Below, one piece after another: positions 7,473 through 16,377 of a stretch of DNA of 64,000 nucleotides. The position numbers and the translations under genes are program-made. This DNA comes from Burkholderiaceae bacterium. Its GTDB lineage: Bacteria > Pseudomonadota > Gammaproteobacteria > Burkholderiales > Burkholderiaceae_C. Position 1 is the first letter of the stretch, and each line of letters starts with the position of its first letter. The notes below the pieces were generated by a model. The model did no database searches, was not told the origin of the DNA, and saw nothing but the letters and a program-made list of their open reading frames with translations. The stretch spans positions 62,001-126,000 of the forward strand of contig JADMJJ010000011.1 in the NCBI GenBank assembly GCA_018780645.1, written 5' to 3'.

Positions 7473-8936
7473 ATGCTCGCCCGTCTTCTATCTCTGACCA
7501 TCGACAAGCTCTTTTTGGCCTCGGCCCTGCTTGCGATCGTTTCGACGATTTACCTGAGCTTTATGCTGGCCACCGGGCGGATGGGCCTGTCCGCCTTGAT
7601 CGCGATACTTGGCTCAGCGCTGATTCTCCTGCCTTTGTACCTTTGCCGAAACTCCGATTTTCTCAACCGACTGCTGAGCTATTTGTCCCGCGGTATATCA
7701 GAGTCGAAGCGGGTGTTCTGGATCTTGGTTGTTCTGGGTTTGGCGCTGCGCGTTCTTTGGTATTTGATGTATCCCAGTCGACCGCAATCCGATGGCATTG
7801 TCTATTTGAGCCTTGCCGATAATCTGGCGCAGGGCCTCGCCTATCTCGATGACCGTGGCGACTATGCCTACTGGCCCCCCGGCTATTCATTTTTTTTGAT
7901 GCCCTTCGTGTACGCCTTCGGAAAGGCGGCTTGGCTGACCATCGCGCTGAACCTGCTGCTATTTGTCGCAGCGGCCTGGACGACCAAGGGCCTGTTGTCG
8001 CAGGCGCTCGGTACGTACAAGGGAAATCTCGCGGTGGCGCTGTTGGCGGTCTGGCCAAACCTCATCTTTTCCGCGCCCGCTGCGTCAAAGGAACTGCTGG
8101 CATTGCCTCTGCTGACCGCCGCGGTCTGGACCTATTTGATAGCGGTCGAAGGCAGACGATCGGTTTGGGGATTCTCGCTGCTGACCGGCCTGCTCCTGGG
8201 CGCATCGAGCTTGACCCAGCCCTCCTTGATGCTGCTACCGGCCGCCTTCGCGGTTCATCTGTTCGTCGCCCAGGTTCGAGTTGGGCGTGCGTTGGCAGTC
8301 CTGGGCTTGACTGTTGCGGGCATGATCATGGTGATCTCACCGTGGTCGAACAGAAATCAGGCGGTATTGGGCGCAAGCGTACCGATATCGACCAATGGCG
8401 GCGATGTCTTCTACCGCGCGAATAATGCGGATGCCACGGGCGGCTATCAGGCCAAGGCCGAGGTGGATTTGCGCAAGTTTGGCGAGATCGAACGCGGCAA
8501 GCTGGGCTATGAACTGGGGAGCAAATGGATCAGGGAGAACCCCGTTTTGTTCGCCCAGTTGGCCGTCAAGAAGACGATCATCTTCCTGGGTGACAATTCC
8601 TATGGCGTCTACTGGAATCTCAAGCGGTCGCTCCATGTCAGCGACGGGCAGTTTGTGCTCTTCAAGGCCGTGTCCAACTTAGGCTGGATTGCGCTGTGGC
8701 TACTGATACTCCTCCCTGCATTCAAGACCGGCTGGTCTTGGCGCGCGCCTGTCACGGTCCTGATTCAAACCATATTCCTGTATTTCTTCCTGATCGACTG
8801 CGTCTACGAGGCCGGTTCTCGTCACCACATGCCCCTGGCGGGCTTGCTGGCTGTGTTGGTGGCCGGTGTCTTCTCGAGAAGGGCTGGCGAGGTGGGCCAA
8901 GGTCCGGGCGAACCGAAGGCGACACCGGTCGCGTAA
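7473..8936 (+). CDS. GT39/ArnT-like membrane glycosyltransferase
   Basis: A 487-residue polytopic protein. After two N-terminal helices it has the first extracytoplasmic loop of the PMT/ArnT fold (SRPQSDGIVYLSLADNLAQG, then DYAYWPPGYSFFLMPF). The acidic residue of SDG is in the place of the catalytic Asp of GT-C enzymes, and WPPGYSFF is the usual follow-up motif. Further helices run to about residue 465. The family transfers a sugar from polyprenyl phosphate to a protein, lipid A or glycan on the periplasmic side. ATG 7473 was chosen because the open frame upstream overlaps the C-terminus of the previous gene and codes for no sensible protein. With the GT2/GtrA proteins around it, this is the candidate final transferase of the locus. 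Confidence 0.72.
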   Translation: MLARLLSLTIDKLFLASALLAIVSTIYLSFMLATGRMGLSALIAILGSALILLPLYLCRNSDFLNRLLSYLSRGISESKRVFWILVVLGLALRVLWYLMYPSRPQSDGIVYLSLADNLAQGLAYLDDRGDYAYWPPGYSFFLMPFVYAFGKAAWLTIALNLLLFVAAAWTTKGLLSQALGTYKGNLAVALLAVWPNLIFSAPAASKELLALPLLTAAVWTYLIAVEGRRSVWGFSLLTGLLLGASSLTQPSLMLLPAAFAVHLFVAQVRVGRALAVLGLTVAGMIMVISPWSNRNQAVLGASVPISTNGGDVFYRANNADATGGYQAKAEVDLRKFGEIERGKLGYELGSKWIRENPVLFAQLAVKKTIIFLGDNSYGVYWNLKRSLHVSDGQFVLFKAVSNLGWIALWLLILLPAFKTGWSWRAPVTVLIQTIFLYFFLIDCVYEAGSRHHMPLAGLLAVLVAGVFSRRAGEVGQGPGEPKATPVA

Positions 8937-8979
8937 GTCAGCATGGTTGGCACCGTCCCGCTTCAACTTGCGCGGAACC

Positions 8980-9975
8980 TCACTCTTTGCTGAACCTGGA
9001 CGGAATGACCTGATTCAAGAGGTACAGCGGCCTTTGCTTAACCTCATTGAACACCCGCCCCAGGTATTCGCCAATGACCCCGATGAAGACCAGCTGAACC
9101 CCGCCCAGGAACAGCACGGTGACCATCAGCGAAGGGTAGCCGACCACCGGGTCACCGTACATCAGCGTCTTGTAGATCACCTTGGTGGCAAAGATGAATG
9201 CCACCAGCGCTATAACGAAACCAAAATATGTGGCGACCTTGAGCGGGGCCACGGTGAACGATGTGATCCCTTCAAGCGCGAAATTCCAGAGATTCCAATA
9301 GTTCCACTTGGTTTCCCCTGCGGCCCGCGGGTCTCTCTTGTAATAGACGGGTTTGGAGGGAAATCCGACCCAGGCGAACAAGCCCTTCATGAAGCGGTGC
9401 TGCTCACGGAGTTTTTCAAGCGATTTGACGGCCCGCCTGCTCATCAGCCGGAAGTCGCCGGTGTCCTTCGGGATCTGTACCCTGCTGACGGATTGGATGA
9501 GCCGATAGAACAGGCTGGCCGTCTTCTTCTTCAGCCAGGTTTCCCCTTCACGCTCGGTTCGCACCGCGTAGACGACGTCATAGCCGTCTTTCCACCCGGC
9601 CAGCAATTCCGGAATCAGTTCTGGCGGGTCCTGAAGATCGGCGTCAATGATGATGACAACATCGCCGGTGCATTGATCCAAGCCTGCCGTGAGGGCAATT
9701 TCCTTGCCGAAGTTTCGCGACAGGTCCACGATCATCAGGTTCTCATCCTGGTCGCGCAATCGATTCATGACGGCCAAGGTGTCGTCGACACTGCCATCGT
9801 TGACGAAAACAATCTCGTACGGGTTACCCAGCGCTCTGAGAACGGCTGAGGTGCGGCGATAAAACTCGGGCAATACTTCCTGTTCGTTGTATGCCGGGAC
9901 GACCACAGAAATGCTGGGAGTCGAGCTTCCGTTCTTGTGCAGTGAAACAGCTAACGAGGTGGCTGGAATACCCAT
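8980..9975 (-). CDS. GT2 polyprenyl-phosphate sugar synthase (GtrB/ArnC-like)
   Basis: A 331-residue protein with the GT2 fold at the N-terminus: ISVVVPAYNEQEVLPEFY, FVNDGSVDDTLAVM, and the catalytic DADLQDPPELIP. Two C-terminal membrane helices follow (about 233-260 and 270-300), ending in EYLGRVFNEVKQRPLYLLNQ. This architecture and length match GtrB, ArnC and DPM1-like enzymes, which transfer glucose, Ara4N or another sugar from a nucleotide donor to undecaprenyl phosphate. Its start overlaps the end of the GtrA gene upstream by 25 bases, so the two form a GtrA-GtrB pair read away from the epimerase side. It is convergent to the GT39 gene with 43 bases between them. Confidence 0.88.
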   Translation of the reverse strand: MGIPATSLAVSLHKNGSSTPSISVVVPAYNEQEVLPEFYRRTSAVLRALGNPYEIVFVNDGSVDDTLAVMNRLRDQDENLMIVDLSRNFGKEIALTAGLDQCTGDVVIIIDADLQDPPELIPELLAGWKDGYDVVYAVRTEREGETWLKKKTASLFYRLIQSVSRVQIPKDTGDFRLMSRRAVKSLEKLREQHRFMKGLFAWVGFPSKPVYYKRDPRAAGETKWNYWNLWNFALEGITSFTVAPLKVATYFGFVIALVAFIFATKVIYKTLMYGDPVVGYPSLMVTVLFLGGVQLVFIGVIGEYLGRVFNEVKQRPLYLLNQVIPSRFSKE

Positions 9976-10340
9976 ATTCGACTCGCAGAAAAATTGATGA
10001 CCAGAATCAGGATGGTTGCGACGAACTGCGCAATCATGTAGTGCGTGCCCATCAAGCTAAGCTGGCCAACGATAACGCCATTCAGCAGGACTCCCGTGGC
10101 GGCGAGTATCAAAAAACGGGGTATTGCTTCACGGTGGCTGCGCTTGCTTGCAAAAGTGAAGCGCCTGTTGAGGGTGTAATTGACTGCTGCACCTAGTGCC
10201 GCGCCCGCCCCGGCGGATAGACCTGGGGCGAAGTCGAACACGGACACAAGCGCGTAGAGCAGCGCATAGTGGCAGAGCGTGCCAAACGCTCCAACAAGGC
10301 CAAACCTCAGGAACTGAGAACCTATCTTCTTGCGCATCAT
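9951..10340 (-). CDS. GtrA family membrane protein
   Basis: A 129-residue protein with about four membrane helices and the GtrA signatures QFLRFGLVGAFGTLCHYALL, NYTLNRRFTFASKR and the C-terminal FSASRIWVFQPP. It is presumed to flip the undecaprenyl-phosphate sugar made by the GT2 enzyme encoded just downstream, whose start it overlaps by 25 bases. It is the second GtrA in the window; the two share only family-level features, so recent duplication is unlikely from visual comparison. The start shows two consecutive methionines (10340 and 10337) and either could be used. Confidence 0.85.
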   Translation of the reverse strand: MMRKKIGSQFLRFGLVGAFGTLCHYALLYALVSVFDFAPGLSAGAGAALGAAVNYTLNRRFTFASKRSHREAIPRFLILAATGVLLNGVIVGQLSLMGTHYMIAQFVATILILVINFSASRIWVFQPPR

Positions 10341-10373
10341 AGCCAGGGCTCGGGTGCAGCGAACCGGGAGGCG

Positions 10374-11381
10374 CTAGACCCCGTAGTAGGCGCGATACCA
10401 GGCCACAAACCGCCCAATCCCCACCTCGATCGGCGTGCCCGGCACAAAGCCCACCCAGTCGTTCAGCGCGTCGGTGTTGGCATAGGTCTCGGGCACATCG
10501 CCGTCCTGCAGCGGCAGCAGGCGCTTCTCGGACTTCTTGCCGATCGCGTCCTCGATGCAGCCGATGAAGTCCAGCAGGTTCACCGGGCTGTTATTGCCGA
10601 TATTGAACACGCGGTAGGGCGCATTGCTGGTGGCCGGGTCGGGCTGGTCCGCCGCGTAGGCCGGGTTGGCCTCGGCCGGTCGGTCGAGCACGCGGATCAC
10701 GCCTTCGACGATGTCTTCCACAAAGGTGAAGTCTCGCTTCATCTTGCCGTGGTTGAAGACATTGATCGGCTGACCGTCCAGGATCGCCTTGGTGAACAGG
10801 AACAGGGCCATGTCCGGCCGACCCCATGGGCCGTAGACGGTGAAGAAGCGCAGGCCTGTGGTCGGCAGTTTGAACAAATGGCTGTAGGTGTGAGCCATCA
10901 GCTCATTGGCCTTCTTCGTCGCCGCGTACAGGCTGACCGGATGGTCCACGCTGTCGTGCTCGGAAAAGGGCATTGCCGTGTTGCCGCCATAGACGCTGGA
11001 GCTGGAGGCATAGACCAGATGCTGCACCTGGGTGTGGCGGCAGCCTTCGAGAATGTTGGTGAACCCCACCACATTGCTGTCGATATAGGCCTGCGGGTTC
11101 TGCAGCGAATAGCGTACGCCGGCCTGGGCCGCCAGGTGGATCACCCGATCAAAGCGTTCGGCCTCGAACAGGTCGGCCGTGCCCTGGCGGTCGCCGACGT
11201 CCAGCTTGACGAAGCGGAAGTTGGAATGCGGCTCAAGGCGCTTCAAGCGGTCAAGCTTGAGATTGACGTCGTAGTAGTCGTTCAGATTGTCCAGCCCCAC
11301 GACCTCGTCGCCTCGGGCCAGCAGGCGCAGGGCCGTGGTCATGCCGATGAAACCTGCGGCACCTGTCAACAGTATCTTCAT
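10374..11381 (-). CDS. UDP-glucuronate 4-epimerase
   Basis: A 335-residue extended short-chain dehydrogenase/epimerase. It has the NAD-binding [17 protein letters not shown] at the very start, [15 protein letters not shown], the catalytic YASSSSVYG and YAATKKANE (Tyr-x3-Lys), and [20 protein letters not shown]. The GVRYS..NP and GRPDMA blocks are characteristic of UDP-GlcA 4-epimerases (CapI/LspL/GAE), which make UDP-galacturonate for capsule and LPS. It may supply galacturonic acid to the same surface glycan as the neighbouring genes. A strong terminator lies between it and the tRNA gene upstream, so it needs its own promoter in the short gap 11382-11401 or read-through from the tRNA. Confidence 0.87.
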   Translation of the reverse strand: MKILLTGAAGFIGMTTALRLLARGDEVVGLDNLNDYYDVNLKLDRLKRLEPHSNFRFVKLDVGDRQGTADLFEAERFDRVIHLAAQAGVRYSLQNPQAYIDSNVVGFTNILEGCRHTQVQHLVYASSSSVYGGNTAMPFSEHDSVDHPVSLYAATKKANELMAHTYSHLFKLPTTGLRFFTVYGPWGRPDMALFLFTKAILDGQPINVFNHGKMKRDFTFVEDIVEGVIRVLDRPAEANPAYAADQPDPATSNAPYRVFNIGNNSPVNLLDFIGCIEDAIGKKSEKRLLPLQDGDVPETYANTDALNDWVGFVPGTPIEVGIGRFVAWYRAYYGV

Positions 11382-11401
11382 GGTCTGACTCGTGGCTAGG
11401 G

Positions 11402-11440
11402 CAACAAAAAGCCCCTGAACACTTCCGGCGTTCAGGGGCT
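11402..11440 (-). terminator. Rho-independent terminator after tRNA-Ser
   Basis: Read on the minus strand this is an 11-base perfect stem (AGCCCCTGAAC pairing with GTTCAGGGGCT) with a 9-base loop, followed by TTTTTGTTG. It lies 7 bases past the tRNA 3' end and before the epimerase start, so it should end the tRNA transcript. Confidence 0.85.
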
Positions 11441-11445
11441 TGGGT

Positions 11446-11537
<92 letters not shown>

Positions 11538-11620
11538 GGAACCCAGCATTCTATATCAAGCGGCCATGCATTCTTTCGAGATAAAAAGAGATTTCTCCGA
11601 ATCGGCACTCATCGCGCCAC

Positions 11621-12538
11621 TCACGGCTTGGGGGCGGCGCCCTTCATCAGCGCCATCGCGGTGCCGATCAAGCCTGCGACCTCGCTCATATTGCCCGGCA
11701 CGATCATCGTGTTGTTCTTTTGCGCCAGCTGGGCGTAGGCGTCCACCGCTTTCTCGGCCACCTTCAGCTGCACGGCCTGTTGGCCACCGGGCATCTCGAT
11801 CGAGGCGGCGATCTTGCGGATGGCGTCGGCGGTGGCGTCGGCCACCGCGGTGATGGCGGCCGCCTCACCGAGGGCCTTGTTGATCTCGGCCTGCTTCTCG
11901 CCCTCGGAGCGGGCGATCGAGGCCTCGCGCTCACCGGTGGCGATATTGATCTGCTCCTGGCGGCGGCCTTCGGAGGCTGCGATCAGCGCGCGCTTCTCGC
12001 GCTCGGCGGTGATCTGCGCCTGCATCGAATGCAGGATGGCCGGCGGCGGCGTCAGGTCCTTGATTTCGTAGCGCAGCACCTTGACGCCCCAGTTCAGCGC
12101 CGCCTCGTCCAGCGCCTCGACGACCGAGGTGTTGATGATGGCCCGCTCCTCGAAGGTGCGGTCCAGCTCCATGCGGCCGATCACGCTGCGCAAGGTGGTC
12201 TGGGCCAGCTGGGTGATGGCGACGATGTAGTTGCTGGAGCCGTAGCTGGCGCGCATCGGGTCGGTGACCTGGAAGTAGAGGATGCCGTCCACCGTCAGCT
12301 GGGTGTTGTCCTTGGTGATGCAGACCTGGCTGGGCACGTCCAGCGGAATCTCCTTGAGCGTGTGCTGATAGGCGAGGCGGTCCACAAAGGGCACCAGAAA
12401 GTTCAGGCCCGGCGTCAAGGTGCCGTGGTACTTGCCCAGGCGTTCGACCACCCAGGCATGCTGCTGCGGCACGACCTTGATACTGCGGGCCACGAAGATG
12501 GCGGCGATCACCAGCAGAACCAGTGCGACGATTTCCAT
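11621..12538 (-). CDS. qmcA: SPFH/stomatin-like membrane protein QmcA
   Basis: A 305-residue protein, the same length as E. coli QmcA. One N-terminal helix (residues 3-20) anchors it, followed by the SPFH/band-7 domain (VPQQHAWVVERLGKYHGTL, GLNFLVPFVDRLAY, ARASYG-type middle part, IGRMELDRTFEERAIIN). A charged, alanine-rich helical region (about 180-245) follows, and the C-terminus is hydrophobic. Members form large membrane cages or scaffolds that work with NfeD and FtsH-type quality control. The start is supported by an excellent ribosome site (AAGGAGG, seven bases before ATG). The nfeD gene lies directly upstream in the same direction with a 36-base gap, the usual pairing. Confidence 0.9.
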   Translation of the reverse strand: MEIVALVLLVIAAIFVARSIKVVPQQHAWVVERLGKYHGTLTPGLNFLVPFVDRLAYQHTLKEIPLDVPSQVCITKDNTQLTVDGILYFQVTDPMRASYGSSNYIVAITQLAQTTLRSVIGRMELDRTFEERAIINTSVVEALDEAALNWGVKVLRYEIKDLTPPPAILHSMQAQITAEREKRALIAASEGRRQEQINIATGEREASIARSEGEKQAEINKALGEAAAITAVADATADAIRKIAASIEMPGGQQAVQLKVAEKAVDAYAQLAQKNNTMIVPGNMSEVAGLIGTAMALMKGAAPKP

Positions 12539-12574
12539 GAGATTTCCTCCTTGTTGTGTGTGGACTGGATACGG

Positions 12575-13006
12575 TCAGTGGTCAAGCAGCAGCATGCTGC
12601 CCTGCACCGCGCGTATCACGTAGGCGCCGGGCGCGGGTGCGTCCTGGCCCTGGTAGCGCGCGGTCCAGTTGGCGCCGCGGTAGTGGACACGGGCCGTGCC
12701 ATCGGCATTCCATTGAACCACCTGCACCTGGCCGCCGATGTCCAGATTGACGTCCGGGTTGGTCTCGGAGGGCAGGCTGTGGGGCTGGCCCCGCCGCAGC
12801 AAATACCAGGCGGCCACGGCTCCGCCGCCCACCAGGGCCGCGCTGAGCATTTGCCCGGTCGGGCCGGCACCCATGTGCGCGGCAATGGCCGCAGCGGCTG
12901 TGCCCAGGGCCAGCATCAAGAGATAAAAAGTGCCCGTGCCCAGCTCGATGGCGATCAGGGCGCCGGTGGCGATCCACCACCAGGTGGTGTCAGCAGTCAT
13001 GTCCAT
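12575..13006 (-). CDS. nfeD: NfeD family protein
   Basis: A 143-residue protein with N-terminal membrane helices (residues 9-33, 38-67) and a C-terminal beta-barrel OB-fold region (VNLDIGGQVQVVQW...ARVHYRGANWTARYQ...GAYVIRAVQGSMLLL) typical of short NfeD proteins (NfeD1b, YbbJ type). It partners stomatin-like QmcA, encoded immediately downstream, in membrane quality control or microdomains. Two methionines at the start (MDM) leave the exact start uncertain by two codons. Confidence 0.87.
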   Translation of the reverse strand: MDMTADTTWWWIATGALIAIELGTGTFYLLMLALGTAAAAIAAHMGAGPTGQMLSAALVGGGAVAAWYLLRRGQPHSLPSETNPDVNLDIGGQVQVVQWNADGTARVHYRGANWTARYQGQDAPAPGAYVIRAVQGSMLLLDH

Positions 13007-13109
13007 GTCGTCTCCCCGTCATCAGCGGCGCTGCCGTCAGTGCCATGATGTTGTCCGCAGTGTAGCGAGCGTGCGCTTTTGCGACAGCTTTTGACAGCTT
13101 GATCCTGGA

Positions 13110-13140
13110 TTGCCACAGCCGCCCGCATTGGCCCTACACT
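13110..13140 (+). promoter_or_regulatory. Candidate promoter for the decarboxylase gene
   Basis: TTGCCA at 13110-13115 and TACACT at 13135-13140 are separated by 19 bases, longer than ideal, and lie 40-70 bases before ATG 13180. A better -35 hexamer, TTGACA at 13091-13096, has no matching -10 at the right distance. The call rests on hexamer likeness only. Confidence 0.3.
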
Positions 13141-13179
13141 TCGCCCCTTTCAATTTTTCCGCCCACCGGAGGCACCCGC

Positions 13180-15444
13180 ATGCTGCGCTTTCGTTTCCCC
13201 ATCGTCATCATTGACGAGGACTATCGTTCCGAGAACACCTCGGGTCTGGGTATACGTGCGCTTGCAGAGGCTATCCAGAAGGAGGGCTTCGAGGTGCTGG
13301 GTGCCACCAGCTATGGTGACCTGAGCCAGTTCGCCCAGCAGCAAAGCCGGGCCAGTGCCTTCATCCTGTCGATCGACGATGAGGAGTTCACGCCCGGGCC
13401 GGAGCTCGATCCGGCGGTGCTGTCGCTGCGCAAGTTCATTGAAGAGATACGCTTCAAGAACGCGGACATCCCTATCTATATCTATGGCGAGACGCGCACC
13501 TCGCAGCATCTGCCCAATGACATCCTGCGCGAGCTGCACGGCTTCATCCATATGTTCGAGGACACGCCGGAGTTCGTGGCCCGCCACATCATCCGCGAGG
13601 CCAAGAGCTATCTGGACGGCCTGGCGCCGCCGTTCTTCAAGGCGCTGATGGACTATGCGCAGGACGGCTCCTACTCCTGGCACTGCCCCGGCCACTCGGG
13701 CGGCGTGGCCTTCCTGAAGAGCCCGGTGGGCCAGATGTTCCACCAGTTCTTCGGCGAGAACATGCTGCGCGCCGACGTCTGCAATGCCGTCGAGGAACTC
13801 GGCCAGTTGCTGGACCACACCGGCCCGGTGGCCGCCTCGGAGAAGAATGCCGCGCGCATCTTCAATGCCGACCATTGTTTCTTCGTCACCAATGGCACCA
13901 GCACCAGCAACAAGATGGTCTGGCACCACACGGTGGCGCCGGGCGATGTGGTGGTTGTCGATCGCAACTGTCACAAGAGCATCCTGCACGCCATCATCAT
14001 GACCGGCGCCGTGCCGGTGTTCATGACGCCCACGCGCAACCACTACGGCATCATCGGCCCGATTCCCGAGAGCGAGTTCTCGCCGGAGACGATCAAGAAG
14101 AAGATCGCCAAGAATCCGCTGCTCAAGGGTGTGGACACCAAGAAGATCAAGCCGCGCATCATGACGCTGACGCAGAGCACCTATGACGGTGTGCTCTACA
14201 ACACCGAAACGATCAAGGCCAAGCTCGACGGCTGGATAGACACGCTGCATTTCGATGAGGCCTGGCTGCCCCACGCCGCCTTCCACAACTTCTACGGCAG
14301 CTTCCACGCGATGGGCAAGAACCGCCCGCGCCCGAAGACGGCCATGGTCTATGCCACCCAGTCGACGCACAAGCTGCTGGCCGGCCTGAGCCAAGCCTCG
14401 CAGGTGCTGGTGCAGGACTCGCAGGACGTCAAGCTGGACAAGCATCTGTTCAACGAGGCCTATCTGATGCACACCTCGACCAGCCCGCAGTATTCGATCA
14501 TCGCCAGCTGCGACGTCGCGGCGGCCATGATGGAGCCTCCCGGCGGCACCGCGCTGGTGGAAGAGAGCATCTCCGAGGCGCTGGACTTCCGACGCGCGAT
14601 GCGCAAGGTCGAGAAGGACTATGGCAAGAAGGACTGGTGGTTCAAGGTCTGGGGCCCGGATAAGCTGACCGAAGACGGCTTCGGCAAGCCTTCCGACTGG
14701 ATGCTCAAGGCCGACGAGAAGTGGCATGGCTTTGGCGACATCGCGCCCGGCTTCAATATGCTGGACCCAATCAAGTCCACCATCATCACGCCCGGGCTGG
14801 ACATGAGCGGCAAGTTTGCCAAGACCGGCATTCCGGCCAGCATCGTCACCAAGTTCCTGGCCGAGCATGGCGTGGTGGTTGAGAAGACGGGGCTGTACAG
14901 CTTCTTCATCCTCTTCACCATAGGCATCACGAAGGGCCGCTGGAACACCCTGCTGACGGCGCTGCAGCAGTTCAAGGACGACTACGACAAGAATGCCCCG
15001 CTGTGGCGCATCCTGCCGGAGTTCGTGGCCAAGTACCCGCGCTACGAGCGCATGGGCTTGCGCGACCTGTGTCAGAACATCCACGAGGCCTATGCCAAGG
15101 GCGATATCGCCAGGCTGACGACCGAGGTCTATCTGTCCGACCTGCATCCGGCGATGAAGCCCAGCGACGCGTACGCCCATATCGCGCATCGCAAGACCGA
15201 GCGGGTCGAGATCGACAAGCTCGAAGGCCGCGTCACTACAGCTTTGTTGACGCCTTACCCGCCCGGCATTCCGCTCCTGATCCCGGGCGAGCGCTTCAAC
15301 AAGAAGATTGTTGAGTACCTGCGCTTCACCCGCGAGTTCAACGACGCTTTCCCGGGCTTCCACACCGATGTGCACGGCTTGGTCGAGGAAGCCGTGCCGG
15401 GCGCCGCCTCGCGCTACTACGTCGATTGCGTGCGCGACAGCTGA
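13180..15444 (+). CDS. AdiA-type arginine/lysine/ornithine decarboxylase
   Basis: A 754-residue PLP enzyme; E. coli AdiA has 756. It has the N-terminal wing/flavodoxin-like domain (FPIVIIDEDYRSENTSGLG), the fold-I core (CPGHSGGVAFLKSPVG, VVDRNCHKSILHAIIMTGA, LHFDEAWLPHAAFH) and the PLP lysine K398 in TQSTHKLLAGLSQAS. The C-terminal domain has YPPGIPLLIPGE and a final FPGFHTDVHGL. Residue similarity is strongest with AdiA-like proteins, but substrate (arginine, lysine or ornithine) cannot be fixed by eye. It would supply agmatine, cadaverine or putrescine, which fits the polyamine catabolic cluster 22 kb away. No antiporter gene is adjacent, so an acid-resistance role is not evident. ATG 13180 is preferred over an upstream in-frame start because CCGGAGG lies 8 bases before it. 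Confidence 0.88.
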   Translation: MLRFRFPIVIIDEDYRSENTSGLGIRALAEAIQKEGFEVLGATSYGDLSQFAQQQSRASAFILSIDDEEFTPGPELDPAVLSLRKFIEEIRFKNADIPIYIYGETRTSQHLPNDILRELHGFIHMFEDTPEFVARHIIREAKSYLDGLAPPFFKALMDYAQDGSYSWHCPGHSGGVAFLKSPVGQMFHQFFGENMLRADVCNAVEELGQLLDHTGPVAASEKNAARIFNADHCFFVTNGTSTSNKMVWHHTVAPGDVVVVDRNCHKSILHAIIMTGAVPVFMTPTRNHYGIIGPIPESEFSPETIKKKIAKNPLLKGVDTKKIKPRIMTLTQSTYDGVLYNTETIKAKLDGWIDTLHFDEAWLPHAAFHNFYGSFHAMGKNRPRPKTAMVYATQSTHKLLAGLSQASQVLVQDSQDVKLDKHLFNEAYLMHTSTSPQYSIIASCDVAAAMMEPPGGTALVEESISEALDFRRAMRKVEKDYGKKDWWFKVWGPDKLTEDGFGKPSDWMLKADEKWHGFGDIAPGFNMLDPIKSTIITPGLDMSGKFAKTGIPASIVTKFLAEHGVVVEKTGLYSFFILFTIGITKGRWNTLLTALQQFKDDYDKNAPLWRILPEFVAKYPRYERMGLRDLCQNIHEAYAKGDIARLTTEVYLSDLHPAMKPSDAYAHIAHRKTERVEIDKLEGRVTTALLTPYPPGIPLLIPGERFNKKIVEYLRFTREFNDAFPGFHTDVHGLVEEAVPGAASRYYVDCVRDS

Positions 15445-15462
15445 GTGCCTGTTCGATCAATG

Positions 15463-15488
15463 AAAAGGGGCTCCGCGGAGCCCCTTTT
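15463..15488. terminator. Bidirectional Rho-independent terminator
   Basis: The sequence is one long perfect inverted repeat: AAAAGGGGCTCCG and its complement CGGAGCCCCTTTT. It has a T-run on the plus side and an A-run on the other, and lies between the convergent decarboxylase and fabI genes, so it can stop transcription from both. Confidence 0.88.
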
Positions 15489-15527
15489 TGCTGCCATTCC
15501 TGCCGCGTGCGGCGAGGAGGGGCCGCT

Positions 15528-16307
15528 TCACCCCTCGGTCAAGGCCACCTTGCTGAAGCCGCCGTCCACATAGGTGATTTCGGCGCTGACGCCGCCGGCC
15601 AGATCGGACAGCAGGAAGGCGGCGACATTGCCCACATCGTCGATCGTGATGTTGCGGCGGATCGGCGCATTGGCGGCGAACTGGCTCAGCAGCTTGCCGA
15701 AGTCCTTGATGCCCGAGGCGGCCAGGGTCTTGATCGGCCCGGCCGAAATGCCGTTCACGCGAACGCCCTTGCTGCCCATCGCGTGGGCCAGGTAGCGCAC
15801 GCTGGCTTCCAGCGAAGCCTTGGCCAGGCCCATGGTGTTGTAGTTGGGCACATAGCGCTCGGCACCCAGGTAGGACAGGGTCAGCAGCGAGGCGCCGGCA
15901 CGCAGGCGAGGGGAGGCCGCCTTGGCCATGGCCGGGAAGCTGTAGGAGGAGATGTCATGGGCGATGCGGAAACCTTCGCGGCTCAGGCCGTCCAGGAAGT
16001 TGCCGGCGATGGCTTCGCGCGGCGCGAAGCCGATGGCATGCACAAAACCGTCGAACGCGGGCCAACTCTGGGCCAGACCCTCGAACAGCGCGGCAATCTG
16101 CTCGTCGCTGCCGACGTCGCAATCAAACACCAGCTTGGAGCCGAACTCGGCCGCGTATTCGGTGATGCGGTCCTTGAACCGTTCACCCTGGTAGCTGAAC
16201 GCCAGCTCGGCGCCTTCGCGGTGGCAGGCCTTGGCAATGCCATAGGCAATCGAGCGATTGTTCAGCACGCCGGTGATCAATAGCCGCTTGCCTGCGAGGA
16301 ATCCCAT
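15528..16307 (-). CDS. fabI: Enoyl-[acyl-carrier-protein] reductase (NADH) FabI
   Basis: A 259-residue short-chain dehydrogenase. It begins [21 protein letters not shown], the FabI cofactor motif, and has the active-site residues at the classical positions Tyr146, Tyr156 and Lys163 ([20 protein letters not shown]). It catalyses the last, NADH-dependent step of each fatty acid elongation round in the cytoplasm and is the target of triclosan-type inhibitors. A ribosome site CTAGGAG lies just before the start. It is divergent to the rimP operon with 219 bases between the two starts. Confidence 0.96.
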   Translation of the reverse strand: MGFLAGKRLLITGVLNNRSIAYGIAKACHREGAELAFSYQGERFKDRITEYAAEFGSKLVFDCDVGSDEQIAALFEGLAQSWPAFDGFVHAIGFAPREAIAGNFLDGLSREGFRIAHDISSYSFPAMAKAASPRLRAGASLLTLSYLGAERYVPNYNTMGLAKASLEASVRYLAHAMGSKGVRVNGISAGPIKTLAASGIKDFGKLLSQFAANAPIRRNITIDDVGNVAAFLLSDLAGGVSAEITYVDGGFSKVALTEG

Positions 16308-16377
16308 GTCGTCTCCTAGAACTGTAAAAATCAGCGGCGGATTCTCGCACGCCCAGGGTGATATTCATGGCTCGATC

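Noticed and set aside
13091-13096. TTGACA as the -35 of the decarboxylase promoter
   Set aside because: No -10-like hexamer lies 16-18 bases downstream; the 13110-13140 pair is a little better.
13150-15375. A 741-codon minus-strand frame opposite the decarboxylase
   Set aside because: It lies fully antisense to an AdiA-type gene with all catalytic blocks and has no start signal.
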